This document shows, one piece after another, positions 8,201-15,957 of a stretch of DNA of 34,516 bases (its first letter is position 1; each line of letters starts with the position of its first letter). The position numbers and the translations under genes are program-made. The DNA lies in contig WFWT01000065.1 of the NCBI GenBank assembly GCA_015490995.1, forward strand, positions 1 to 34,516, in the 5' to 3' direction. Source of the DNA: Anaerolineae bacterium (GTDB taxonomy: Bacteria > Chloroflexota > Anaerolineae > JAADDB01). The notes under the pieces were generated by a model. The model worked only from the letters and a program-made list of their open reading frames with translations, did not search any database and had not been told where the DNA came from.

Positions 8201-10180
8201 TTACTCCTTGGGCCAGCCCGTGTCGATCTCGCCGTTGATGATGCCCTGACGGACCTCCTCGAGCTCGGCCTTGAGCTCCTCAGGCACGTCGTCCTCGAAG
8301 TCATGGAAAGGCGCGATGCCTACGCCGTTGTTAGCCAACGTGCCCACGTACGTCCCACCCTGGAAGCGGCCCTCGACCACGGCCTTGATGGCTTCAAAGA
8401 CGGCCACATCCATGTTCTTGAGCACGCTGGTCAGGTACACCTCTTTGTACTCGGGGGCGGAGATGTACCAGTCGGTGTCCACGCCGATCATCATCGCGCC
8501 TCGTTCCTTAACGGCTGCGGCCGTGCCCAAGCCAACCGGGCCGGCTACAGGCAGGATGATGTCGGCCCCTTCATCCATGAAGGACTCGGCCACCCGGCGA
8601 CCGTCGTCTGTGGACTCGAAGTTGCCCACAAACACGCCGTCACCAAAGCCCTCCATGGAGAGGTCCGTCTGCCAGCCCAGGACCTCGACGTTGGTGCCCT
8701 TCTTCTCGTTGTAATACTTGACGCCAGATTCAAAGCCCACCATGAACTGGGTCACCGGCGGGATCTTGATGCCGCCAAAGGTGGCCACCTTGCCCGTCTG
8801 GGTCATGCCGGCAGCCAAGTACCCGGCCAGGAACGCGGCCTCATCCACGGAGAAGGTCAGGCCCAGCACGTTGGGCAGCGGTGGATCATAGGCGAAGTCC
8901 ACAATGGCGAACTTCTGATCCGGGTACTTCTGGGCAAATTCTTTCGTGGCATCCCCCAGCAGGAAGCCCACGGTGACGATGATGTCACACCCTTCGTTGA
9001 TGAACTCCTGGATGTTGGTGGCATAATCGGTCTGTTGCTGGCTCTCCAAGTACTTCACCTCTACCTTGAGACGCTTCTGGGCCAGCAACATCCCGTTCCA
9101 GGCCGTGGCATTGAAGGAGCGGTCATCAATACCGCCTACATCTGTGACCTGGCACGCCTTCCAGGGCACGGTGACGCCCTTCCAGTTCTCCAGCTCGATG
9201 CCCAGTTGTACCGCCACCTGGCGAATAGGATCGAAGAGCTCGTCCCGGCTTTCGGCCAGGCCATCCCATTCGTAAATCTCGAAGAGAACCTGTTTGCCCT
9301 CTTCGGTCTCGGCGAGGGAGATCATCGCCTGCTTAAAGGCTTCCAACACCTCTGGGTCGAATCCCGGCCGTACGCTGATGGTGTCGTTGGGGATGGGGTC
9401 GGTGATGGCGATGACCTTGGTCTTCTCCTTGATGTCGGGGAAGTCGTCTTCCAGCCGGTCACGGGCATCCACGTAGGTGAAGGCGGCATCCACCGAGCCC
9501 TTGTACACGGCCAGGGCTGCTGCGGTGTGACCTCCCGCGAAGGTGTACTCGATGTCGTCCAGGGTCACGCCGTTCTTGAGGAGCAGCGCCACCGCGTACA
9601 GGTAACCGGAGGTGGACGCCGGGTCGGTGAAGGCGACCTTCTTGCCCTTGACATCCTCTACCTTTTCAATACCGCTGTTCACGTTAACGATCATCTGGCC
9701 ATTGTAGGTGGCGCTGCCATAGCGAATCGCGTTGAACACCACCTGGGCGTCACACTTGTCCTTGGCCAACACATAGGACAGGGGCGCCAGCCAGACGATG
9801 TCTGCTTTGCCGGAGCACAGGGCTTCAATGGCTGCCGCGTACGAGGTTGCTACCGAGGACTCGGTGTAGACGCCGTACTTGGCCAGGAGTTCATCCAGCT
9901 TCTGGCCTCCGGCAAGGATGGCCTCCGCTTCTCCGGAGGGGACGAACACCATTTCCAGCGGATCGTCAGGGGTGAGGCCTTCCTTCGCAGGTTGTTCTTG
10001 TTGGGGTTGTTCCTGCACGGGCGTCGGCGTTGGCGCCTCCTTCTCCTCCGGCTTCTCCATGGGCTGTTCCGCCGGTGCCGGCGTCGGCGTGGGGGTAGGT
10101 GTGGCCCGAGCACATGCTGCTACAATCAGCAGGAGCCCGAGGAGCAACACCACCAGGTAGAGGGTTCGTCGACCGCTCAT
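8201..10180 (-). CDS. Fused substrate-binding lipoprotein: PhnD-like domain plus BMP-family domain
   Basis: Extracytoplasmic receptor of the nucleoside-type ABC importer, with two unrelated binding folds in one 659-aa chain. Residues 1-23 are a lipoprotein signal ending VAAC (C23 lipidated), followed by a Thr/Pro/Glu/Gln-rich tether to about 73. Residues about 76-335 resemble phosphate/phosphite/phosphonate-binding PhnD proteins (VAFTDPASTSGYLY, DPIPNDTISVRPGF). From about 340 to 640 is a BMP/PnrA-type domain starting CQVTDVGGIDDRSFN, with later HDFEDDVP. The frame is continuous with no internal start having a good Shine-Dalgarno, so this is a true fusion. ATG 10180 has GGAGGAGATC upstream. 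BMP proteins bind nucleosides; the ligand of the PhnD-like half is unknown. First gene of the operon. Confidence 0.92.
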   Translation of the reverse strand: MSGRRTLYLVVLLLGLLLIVAACARATPTPTPTPAPAEQPMEKPEEKEAPTPTPVQEQPQQEQPAKEGLTPDDPLEMVFVPSGEAEAILAGGQKLDELLAKYGVYTESSVATSYAAAIEALCSGKADIVWLAPLSYVLAKDKCDAQVVFNAIRYGSATYNGQMIVNVNSGIEKVEDVKGKKVAFTDPASTSGYLYAVALLLKNGVTLDDIEYTFAGGHTAAALAVYKGSVDAAFTYVDARDRLEDDFPDIKEKTKVIAITDPIPNDTISVRPGFDPEVLEAFKQAMISLAETEEGKQVLFEIYEWDGLAESRDELFDPIRQVAVQLGIELENWKGVTVPWKACQVTDVGGIDDRSFNATAWNGMLLAQKRLKVEVKYLESQQQTDYATNIQEFINEGCDIIVTVGFLLGDATKEFAQKYPDQKFAIVDFAYDPPLPNVLGLTFSVDEAAFLAGYLAAGMTQTGKVATFGGIKIPPVTQFMVGFESGVKYYNEKKGTNVEVLGWQTDLSMEGFGDGVFVGNFESTDDGRRVAESFMDEGADIILPVAGPVGLGTAAAVKERGAMMIGVDTDWYISAPEYKEVYLTSVLKNMDVAVFEAIKAVVEGRFQGGTYVGTLANNGVGIAPFHDFEDDVPEELKAELEEVRQGIINGEIDTGWPKE

Positions 10181-10243
10181 GATCTCCTCCTTTCCCTTTC
10201 TGCCAGTGCAAATTCAGGGTCGCAGCGGGGGGCTGCGGGCTAT

Positions 10244-10272
10244 ATTATAGGGAGGCGGTCCCCGGCCGACAA
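10244..10272 (-). promoter_or_regulatory. Promoter of the nucleoside transporter operon
   Basis: Minus strand: perfect TATAAT at 10244-10249, a 17-bp spacer, and TTGTCG (4/6) at 10267-10272. Transcription would start near 10237, giving a leader of about 56 nt before the ATG at 10180. This is one of the best sigma-70-type promoters in the window. Confidence 0.7.
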
Positions 10273-10438
10273 GTTGCCCGCCAGAGGATGTACATGCTTG
10301 GGCAGGGCGCTGCTGTCAGACAACCGTGGTTGAGGGGTTCGGCCTCGACACCGGAAAGAGGGTAAAATGCCGGGGCCAAGCGGGTATGACATTAAGGGGC
10401 ACGTGCCCTCCGGTCGTTATTCGTTGTCACAAAACCGC

Positions 10439-10444
10439 AGGAGG
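10439..10444 (+). promoter_or_regulatory. Ribosome binding site of cofE
   Basis: Perfect AGGAGG six bases before the GTG at 10451. It decides this start over the longer open frame from 10367, and gives a protein of the usual CofE length. Confidence 0.75.
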
Positions 10445-10450
10445 CCGTCT

Positions 10451-11218
10451 GTGCGTTCACCGGTGATGCAGTGTATCGGTATTCCCGGCATTCCCCTAAT
10501 TCAACCGGGAGATGATTTGGCGTCCCTGATTGCCCAGGCCATCCAGGACGTGGGGGAGACCCTTCAGGAAGGGGACGTGGTGGTAGTGGCCCAGAAGGTG
10601 GTATCCAAGGCGGAAGGACGCTGGGTCCACTTGGGGAGTGTGGTGCCCGGGCCGGACGCGGTGGTCTTGGCGCGGGCTGCGGACAAGGATCCTCGGCTGG
10701 TGGAATTGATCCTGCGGGAAGCGAACGAAGTGTTGCGGGTGCGGCCAGGTGTCATTGTGGTGGAACACCGATTGGGGTTCGTTTGTGCCAACGCGGGTAT
10801 CGATCATTCCAACGTGGCAGGGGATGAAGAGCAGGTCCTGTTGCTGCCGGTCGATCCGGATGCCACGGCACGTCGGCTGCGTGCCATGTGGCAACAGTGG
10901 TTTGGCGTACACCGTCTGGCCGTTATCATTAACGACAGCCATGGTCGTGCCTGGCGGATGGGCACCGTAGGTGTGGCTATCGGTGTGGCCGGTTTGCGTC
11001 CCCTTTCCGACCGTCGAGGCACGTCGGACCTTTTCGGTCGACCGTTGCAGGTGACGGTGATTGGCACCGCCGATGAGTTGGCGGCAGCTGCCTCCGCGGT
11101 CATGGGACAGGCCGCGGAGGCTATTCCTGTGGTCATCGTGCGTGGAGCCACGTACGACGCAGGTGAAGGTTCTCTGGCGGACCTCTTACGCCCTCGTGAG
11201 TTGGACCTCTTCCGCTAA
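10451..11218 (+). CDS. cofE: Coenzyme F420-0:L-glutamate ligase
   Basis: Adds L-glutamate residues to F420-0 using GTP, the tail-forming step of coenzyme F420 biosynthesis. The 255-aa protein matches CofE along its length: IPLIQPGDDL near residue 15, VVAQKVVSKAEGR (about 45-57), CANAGIDHSN (about 113-122), the metal/GTP-binding DSHGRAWRMGTVGVAIG (about 160-176) and GTADELAAAASAVMGQ (about 206-221). The start is GTG with AGGAGG. It lacks the extra nitroreductase-like domain of actinobacterial FbiB. It is divergent from the transporter operon and no other F420 gene lies nearby, so the rest of the pathway must be elsewhere. Its presence implies that the organism makes F420. Confidence 0.92.
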   Translation: MRSPVMQCIGIPGIPLIQPGDDLASLIAQAIQDVGETLQEGDVVVVAQKVVSKAEGRWVHLGSVVPGPDAVVLARAADKDPRLVELILREANEVLRVRPGVIVVEHRLGFVCANAGIDHSNVAGDEEQVLLLPVDPDATARRLRAMWQQWFGVHRLAVIINDSHGRAWRMGTVGVAIGVAGLRPLSDRRGTSDLFGRPLQVTVIGTADELAAAASAVMGQAAEAIPVVIVRGATYDAGEGSLADLLRPRELDLFR

Positions 11219-11613
11219 CCCGCTTACCCGTTGTCCACCCACTGCTTCTTATCGATCAGCGAATGGAGGGGCATCAAACGTCCACATTCTATGTCCGTTA
11301 AGCGACATCCACCTACACTACAAAAAGAGGACTTTGAGCACATAGACGAATCCTCGTGTTTCGTATAAAGTGGAAGATGAAGAGATCGTCGCAAATAGGG
11401 TGCATGGTGTTATCGGTGGTATGTCTAAACGAAAAAGTCTGTGCAAACGAACAAGCGAGGAGATGTCCTGATGTTGTTTGCGGATAGAGAGAAACAAAGA
11501 AGAACAACGCTCATTGTCGCCTCACAGCTACGTGTATTCGTTTGGAGGGAAGATGACGCGCAAGGTGGTTTTCTGCGCGAGTCGTATAGAGGGATAGACG
11601 GAGGGTAAACACG
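11219..11613 (+). other. 395-nt gap without a convincing gene, visibly AT-richer
   Basis: By eye this stretch is clearly less GC-rich than its neighbours, with A-rich runs such as ACAAAAAGAGG and GAAACAAAGAAGAACAACG. It holds a 36-codon frame at 11377-11487 (+) and short minus-strand frames, none with a good ribosome binding site or recognisable protein. TATAAA at 11364-11369 has no -35 at proper spacing. No tRNA or known RNA motif was seen. It could be a decayed gene, a small transferred remnant or an AT-rich leader of the DUF3307 gene. Confidence 0.5.
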
Positions 11614-12165
11614 ATGGGCGATACGTTTGTTGGGTTGCTGACGGCCCACTTACTTGCCGATTTTCCGTTGCAGACTGATGTGATTTATCTGATGAAACGG
11701 CGGGGTGGGTGGGGAACCTTACTTCATGCCGGTATTCACACCGCTATGACCGCGTTGTTGGTTGTTCAGCCATGGCGCTGGTTGCCTTTGCTGCTGGTTA
11801 TTGGTCTGTCTCACTTCCTGGTGGACAGTTTGAAGAATCGTTTGCGTTTTCGCCGGGAGAGCCTGGCGTTCCTCAGCGACCAGGCCGCCCACATCCTGAT
11901 CCTGGCAGGGATCAGCGTGTTGGTGCCCGCTGTGCCGTTCCGCTTGCCGTCCTCTGTGTTGTACCTGGCAGCAGTTTACGCATTTCTGCCCTTAACGCTG
12001 ATGTTCCTCGCGCTGGCGTGGGAGGACGTGACCGGTGGGCAACAGGATGGCCCTTCGCCGGTGGCACGGCGGCTGATCCACCTTTCCCACCTTGCCGGAT
12101 GGCCGTTGGTGATGTTGGTCTTCCTCGGCCTGCTGGTGCCTGAACGGTGGCTGGCTGCCTTCTAA
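11614..12165 (+). CDS. DUF3307 integral membrane protein
   Basis: Membrane protein of unknown function, 183 aa, with four or five predicted membrane segments. The N-terminus has the DUF3307 pattern: LTAHLLADFPLQTD (residues 9-22), then LLHAGIHTAM (about 36-45) and the His/Asp-containing LSHFLVDSLKNR (about 64-75). The spaced polar His, Asp and Gln residues in otherwise hydrophobic helices suggest a metal or proton site, which is inference only. The start at 11614 has GGAGGG about six bases upstream. It converges on the EF-G gene across a strong dyad. No operon partner is evident. Confidence 0.75.
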   Translation: MGDTFVGLLTAHLLADFPLQTDVIYLMKRRGGWGTLLHAGIHTAMTALLVVQPWRWLPLLLVIGLSHFLVDSLKNRLRFRRESLAFLSDQAAHILILAGISVLVPAVPFRLPSSVLYLAAVYAFLPLTLMFLALAWEDVTGGQQDGPSPVARRLIHLSHLAGWPLVMLVFLGLLVPERWLAAF

Positions 12166-12206
12166 AACTTCTAAAAGGAGTGGTCACAAACACCCGGCAC
12201 ACGCCA

Positions 12207-12247
12207 ACGAGGCTCGGGGGAAGCCACAGACCTCCCCCGAGCCTCGT
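12207..12247. terminator. Two-way terminator between DUF3307 gene and EF-G gene
   Basis: Perfect 15-bp inverted repeat (ACGAGGCTCGGGGGA and its complement) with an 11-nt loop at 12222-12232, placed between two converging genes. It is the longest perfect dyad seen in the window. No T-run follows on either side, so it is GC-driven rather than a classic intrinsic terminator. Confidence 0.7.
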
Positions 12248-12270
12248 CACAGTGTTAGAGAAGGCGGAGG

Positions 12271-14361
12271 TTACTTCTTGTCCTTTTCTTCCCGTTCCTT
12301 GCGGGCCTGTTCGATGATCTTCTGGGCCAGGTGTTCGGGCACGATCTCGTAGTGAGAGAACTCCATGGTGAAGACCCCACGTCCCTGTGTGATAGAGCGG
12401 AGATCGGTGGCGTAACGTTGCATTTCGGCCAGGGGGACCAGGGCCTTGACGACCGCTTTGCCGCGTTCCTGGGTCATGCCCTGCACGATTGCGCGACGGG
12501 TATTCAGGTCGCTGATAATATCCCCCACGTACTCGTCCGGCACGATAACTTCCACTTTCATGATCGGTTCCAGCAGGGCCGGTTTGGCTTCCATGAAGAC
12601 TTTCTTGAACACTTCGCGGCCCGCGATCTGAAACGCGATGTCCTTGGAGTCTACGGGGTGTTCCTTCCCGTCGTACACCTCGCACCGGACGTCTACCACC
12701 GGGTATCCGGCCAGGGGGCCTTCTTCCATAGCTTGCTTGATACCCTTTTCAATGGAGGGGAAGAACTGGCTGGAGATGGCACCGCCGAACACGCGGCTCG
12801 TATCGTACTCGAAGCCACCCCCGCGCGGTAAGGGCTTGATTTCCATGTGTACTTCGGCGAACTGGCCGGCACCTCCGGTCTGTTTCTTGTGGCGGTACTG
12901 CCCACTGGCGGAGGTGGTTACCGTTTCCCGATAGGGCACTCTGGGCAGAGTCACGTCCACATCCACTCCAAATCGGCCTTTCAGGTACTGTACCGCCACA
13001 TCGACGTGCGTATCCCCCATGCCGGAGAGGATGGTTTCCTTGGTACTGGCGTCGTAACGCCACACCAGAGTAGGATCTTCTTCCTGAAGACGGGAAAGGG
13101 CGTTGGTCAGTTTGGCCGCATCCTGCTTGGATTTCGGATGTACAGCGACAGAGTACAGTGGTTCGGGGTACACGATTTCGCGTAACTTGAGTGGGCGTTC
13201 CCGTGTGCACAGAGTGTCATTGGTCAACGTGTGGGCGAGCTTAGTCACCGCGGCGATATCCCCTGCTACCACGGTGTCGGTATCAATGTGGTCCTTACCG
13301 CGGGGGTAGAAGATGTTGCTCAAGCGTTCCTCACTTTCAGCCCGGATGTTCCACACGCGCATGTCCTTCTTAAGTGTGCCCGAGAAGACCCGGTAGTACG
13401 AGATCTTGCCCACGTATGGGTCTGCCACGGTCTTAAACACAAACACGGCCAAAGGACCATTGGGGTCACAGGGAAGTTCGACCGTTTCGCCGCTTTGTAC
13501 ATCGGTCGCCGGTTCGGCCGGGCGGTCCAGGGGGCTGGGGAAGTACGCAGCGATTGCGTCCATCACCGCGCGTACGCCAATGTTGGCAGTGGCGGCCGCA
13601 GCCAGGACAGGCACAATTTGACCTTCAATAATGCCTTGACGCACACCGCGCTGGATCTCTTCGACCGTCAACTCTTCCCCTTCCAGGTATTTCATGATCA
13701 GTTCGTCATCCATCTCCGCTGCGGCCTCGAGGATCTCCAGCCGCCGCTCTTCCACCTCGTCCGCGAATTCTGGTGGAACGTCGGAGGGATCAGCGTTCTC
13801 ACCGATGTATGCTTTGCGGCTTACCAGGTCGATCACCCCCTGAAATCCTTCCCCACTACCGATAGGCATGTGGAGGGCCACAATTTTGACGTTGCCGCCA
13901 AAGGCTGCCCGCACGTTTTCCAGCGTGCGTTGGAAGTCCGCGTTTTCCCGGTTCATTTTGTTCACCAGCACCGCCCGGGGAAGGGACCATTCATCCATGT
14001 AGGACCATACCAGTTCTGTACCCACCTCGACGCCGGCCACGGCGTCTACCAACAGCAGGCCGACGTCGGCCACGCGCAAGGCGCCCTTTACCTCACCCAC
14101 GAAGTCAAAATAACCCGGTGTATCGAGAACGTTGACCTTGGTGTCGCGCCACTCAAATGGAAGGACAGAGGTGTAGATGGAGATCTGACGACGTATCTCC
14201 TCCGGGTAATGATCGGAGACGGTGTTTCCATCCTCTACCCGGCCCATCCGATTGGTCACACCCGCGCTGAAAAGCATTGCTTCGACGAGGGATGTCTTGC
14301 CTGAACCGGTGTGACCAACCAAAACCACATTTCGTATGGCCTCTGGCTTATAGGTCCGCAT
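12271..14361 (-). CDS. fusA: Elongation factor G-like GTPase (EF-G2 type)
   Basis: Translational GTPase with the full five-domain EF-G architecture in 696 aa. The G1 loop is GHTGSGKTS (residues 16-24) instead of the GHIDAGKTT of canonical EF-G, G3 is DTPGYFDF and G4 is NKMNRENAD rather than NKMD. These substitutions mark the EF-G-like (EF-G2) branch found in Thermus, Actinobacteria and Chloroflexota beside a normal EF-G. Domain IV includes QYRHKKQTGGAGQFAEV and domain V ends in a Lys/Glu-rich tail. AGGAGG at 14367-14372 sets the ATG. It is not in a str operon (no rpsL, rpsG or tuf nearby). A role in translocation under special conditions or in recycling is family knowledge, not shown here. 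The symbol is used loosely. Confidence 0.88.
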   Translation of the reverse strand: MRTYKPEAIRNVVLVGHTGSGKTSLVEAMLFSAGVTNRMGRVEDGNTVSDHYPEEIRRQISIYTSVLPFEWRDTKVNVLDTPGYFDFVGEVKGALRVADVGLLLVDAVAGVEVGTELVWSYMDEWSLPRAVLVNKMNRENADFQRTLENVRAAFGGNVKIVALHMPIGSGEGFQGVIDLVSRKAYIGENADPSDVPPEFADEVEERRLEILEAAAEMDDELIMKYLEGEELTVEEIQRGVRQGIIEGQIVPVLAAAATANIGVRAVMDAIAAYFPSPLDRPAEPATDVQSGETVELPCDPNGPLAVFVFKTVADPYVGKISYYRVFSGTLKKDMRVWNIRAESEERLSNIFYPRGKDHIDTDTVVAGDIAAVTKLAHTLTNDTLCTRERPLKLREIVYPEPLYSVAVHPKSKQDAAKLTNALSRLQEEDPTLVWRYDASTKETILSGMGDTHVDVAVQYLKGRFGVDVDVTLPRVPYRETVTTSASGQYRHKKQTGGAGQFAEVHMEIKPLPRGGGFEYDTSRVFGGAISSQFFPSIEKGIKQAMEEGPLAGYPVVDVRCEVYDGKEHPVDSKDIAFQIAGREVFKKVFMEAKPALLEPIMKVEVIVPDEYVGDIISDLNTRRAIVQGMTQERGKAVVKALVPLAEMQRYATDLRSITQGRGVFTMEFSHYEIVPEHLAQKIIEQARKEREEKDKK

Positions 14362-14483
14362 TCATGCCTCCTTGCCCGCCTGTCGTGGGATAGGGGATCA
14401 CACGGCTATGTCATTTGGCACGTCCGGATGCCGGCCATCTCGAATGGATCACCCTTCTTCAGGTTGTACGGCCAAGCCCTTTC

Positions 14484-14513
14484 ATTGTAATCCATGCCCA
14501 GATGAGTCCGCAA
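14484..14513 (-). promoter_or_regulatory. Promoter of the EF-G-like gene
   Basis: Minus strand: TACAAT (5/6) at 14484-14489, an 18-bp spacer, and TTGCGG (4/6) at 14508-14513. It lies in the 328-nt gap after the glyoxalase gene and would give a leader of about 115 nt. Nothing else was recognised in this gap. Confidence 0.5.
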
Positions 14514-14689
14514 GGGGGCGCGGCGCTCGCGGCGAGAGAACGTGCACAGTAGCGGGTTTGGGGGATGACAACAGAGAAGGTTGGTTCTTCCTGGGTAAAA
14601 TTGCCGCGATGACCAACCCCAAGGGCGCTAAGCGCCATGAACCGGAAAGGGGCAAGGCGCGCATCGTTCATGCCGACTCTAGAGAATGC

Positions 14690-15646
14690 TCAATGGCCTG
14701 GTTCCAAGATGGGCGGATAGGCCAGCGGGGGCAGGTGAGCCTCGATTTCGGCCCGGCGGGGTTCCAGCCACGGTGGCAGTACTAGCGACTCGCCCAGGTG
14801 CGCGACGTCCTCGTCCACTGCAAAGCCGGGACCGTCGGTGGCCAGTTCGAAGAGCACGCCACCCGGCTCGCGGAAGTACACCGACTTGAACCAAAACCGG
14901 TCGATGACCCGCGTCGTGTGCCGCCCGGCCGCTATCACCCGTCGCTGCACCTCCTCTTGGTGTGCCTCGTCCGTGACCCGCCAGGCGATGTGGTGCACCA
15001 CCCCCACGCCGTACCGGCCCAGGACCGCGCCAGGGTCCTCACGCACCTCCACAAAGCGACCGGAGCCCCCTCCATTGACCCCGTAACGGTGCCACTCCCC
15101 CTCGGTCCCAAGGTAAATGCACCCTAAAGTGGCCGTCATGAAGTGGGCTGTGCGGGAAAGGTCATACACTACCATGCGGGCGCTGTGGAGCCCGAGGATC
15201 TGTTTTTCCGGTGGCACCGGGCTTTCGTCCCAGGGCACCGCTTCCCGGTTGGTTACCTCTACTAAGGCCAGGGACAAGCCGTGGGGGTCGAGGCACGGGA
15301 GCACCCGCTCGCCGAACCGGTGAGTTCGCTCGCCCACGGTCACACCGTAGTGCCGGAGTCGTTCCTCCCAGTAGGCCAGGGTACCCTCCGGTATAGCCAG
15401 CGCTACCTCCAGGGGCACACCGATGCCCACTCGGCCGCGGGGCAGGTAATCCCATGGGAAGAAGGTCAAAGCCGTTCCCGGCGTGCCCATCGCGTCCGCG
15501 TAGAACAGGTGGTACGTGAACGGGTCATCCTGGTTCACCGATCGTTTCACCAGCCGCATCCCCAGAATGCCCACGTAGAAGTCTACGTTCTCCTGCGGGT
15601 TGCCACAGATTGCCGTAATGTGGTGAATGCCCAACACCGGCCGCAT
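14690..15646 (-). CDS. Glyoxalase-fold ring-cleaving dioxygenase family protein (MhqO/MhqA-like)
   Basis: Vicinal-oxygen-chelate protein, probably an Fe(II)-dependent extradiol dioxygenase or a relative acting on hydroquinones or other aromatics. The 318 aa contain two tandem glyoxalase modules (about 5-140 and 150-290). The start GIHHITAICGNPQENVDFY and middle VHHIAWRV and FELATDGPGF segments supply the expected His, His and Glu metal ligands. The ending LPPWLEPRRAEIEAHLPPL is typical of the MhqO subfamily. AGGAGA lies eight bases upstream of the ATG at 15646. It has its own promoter at 15686-15714 and is not visibly linked to other degradation genes, so the substrate is unknown. Quinone detoxification is the commonest assigned role. 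Confidence 0.85.
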   Translation of the reverse strand: MRPVLGIHHITAICGNPQENVDFYVGILGMRLVKRSVNQDDPFTYHLFYADAMGTPGTALTFFPWDYLPRGRVGIGVPLEVALAIPEGTLAYWEERLRHYGVTVGERTHRFGERVLPCLDPHGLSLALVEVTNREAVPWDESPVPPEKQILGLHSARMVVYDLSRTAHFMTATLGCIYLGTEGEWHRYGVNGGGSGRFVEVREDPGAVLGRYGVGVVHHIAWRVTDEAHQEEVQRRVIAAGRHTTRVIDRFWFKSVYFREPGGVLFELATDGPGFAVDEDVAHLGESLVLPPWLEPRRAEIEAHLPPLAYPPILEPGH

Positions 15647-15685
15647 GTCATGCCTCTCCTCTGCTATTTTGACCGTCTGTGTCCA

Positions 15686-15714
15686 ATATTACCGTGGCAC
15701 GGACGCCGGAGCAA
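15686..15714 (-). promoter_or_regulatory. Promoter of the glyoxalase-family gene
   Basis: Minus strand: TAATAT at 15686-15691, a 17-bp spacer, and TTGCTC at 15709-15714. The predicted start near 15680 leaves a leader of about 33 nt. Confidence 0.5.
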
Positions 15715-15788
15715 GAGGTAGAGACGCCCCCGGAGGATCACCCTACTTTGCCCTTGCGAGGAGGGACGTACGGGAAGGCTGGGGGAGT

Positions 15789-15837
15789 AAGGATTTTTCT
15801 CGGGAGCCGGGTGAAGCCCCGCACCCGGAAAAACCTT
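15789..15837. repeat. Nested inverted repeat in the glyoxalase/pheT divergent gap
   Basis: An inner 7-bp stem CCGGGTG / CACCCGG (15807-15813 with 15822-15828) is enclosed by an outer stem AAGG(A)TTTTT / AAAAACCTT with one bulged base. It lies between the two divergent promoters and outside both predicted transcripts. It is either a DNA operator or part of an unrecognised small RNA. Confidence 0.5.
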
Positions 15838-15917
15838 CTCTCCTCTCACCCTTCTCAACCGGCCTGTCAACGGGCTTCGGGCGTATGCCTTTATTGTGCC
15901 ACTGGAGGATGGCCGGT

Positions 15918-15947
15918 TTGACGTTCCCTGCCGGGCCGCTGTAGCAT
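15918..15947 (+). promoter_or_regulatory. Promoter of pheT
   Basis: TTGACG (5/6) at 15918-15923, an 18-bp spacer and TAGCAT (4/6) at 15942-15947. Transcription would begin near 15954, just before the dyad at 15958-15983, leaving a leader of about 115 nt. Confidence 0.55.
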
Positions 15948-15957
15948 TAAGGCGGTG

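Noticed and set aside
8303-10333. A 676-codon open frame on the plus strand opposite the binding-protein gene
   Set aside because: Long antisense frame produced by GC-rich codon use. The minus-strand product has a signal peptide and clear PhnD and BMP motifs; the plus-strand one has none.
11377-11487. 36-codon plus-strand frame in the AT-richer gap
   Set aside because: No spaced ribosome binding site, no recognisable motif, and short enough to arise by chance.
13231-14304. A 357-codon plus-strand frame opposite the EF-G gene
   Set aside because: Shadow of the conserved EF-G gene; no recognisable domain or ribosome binding site.
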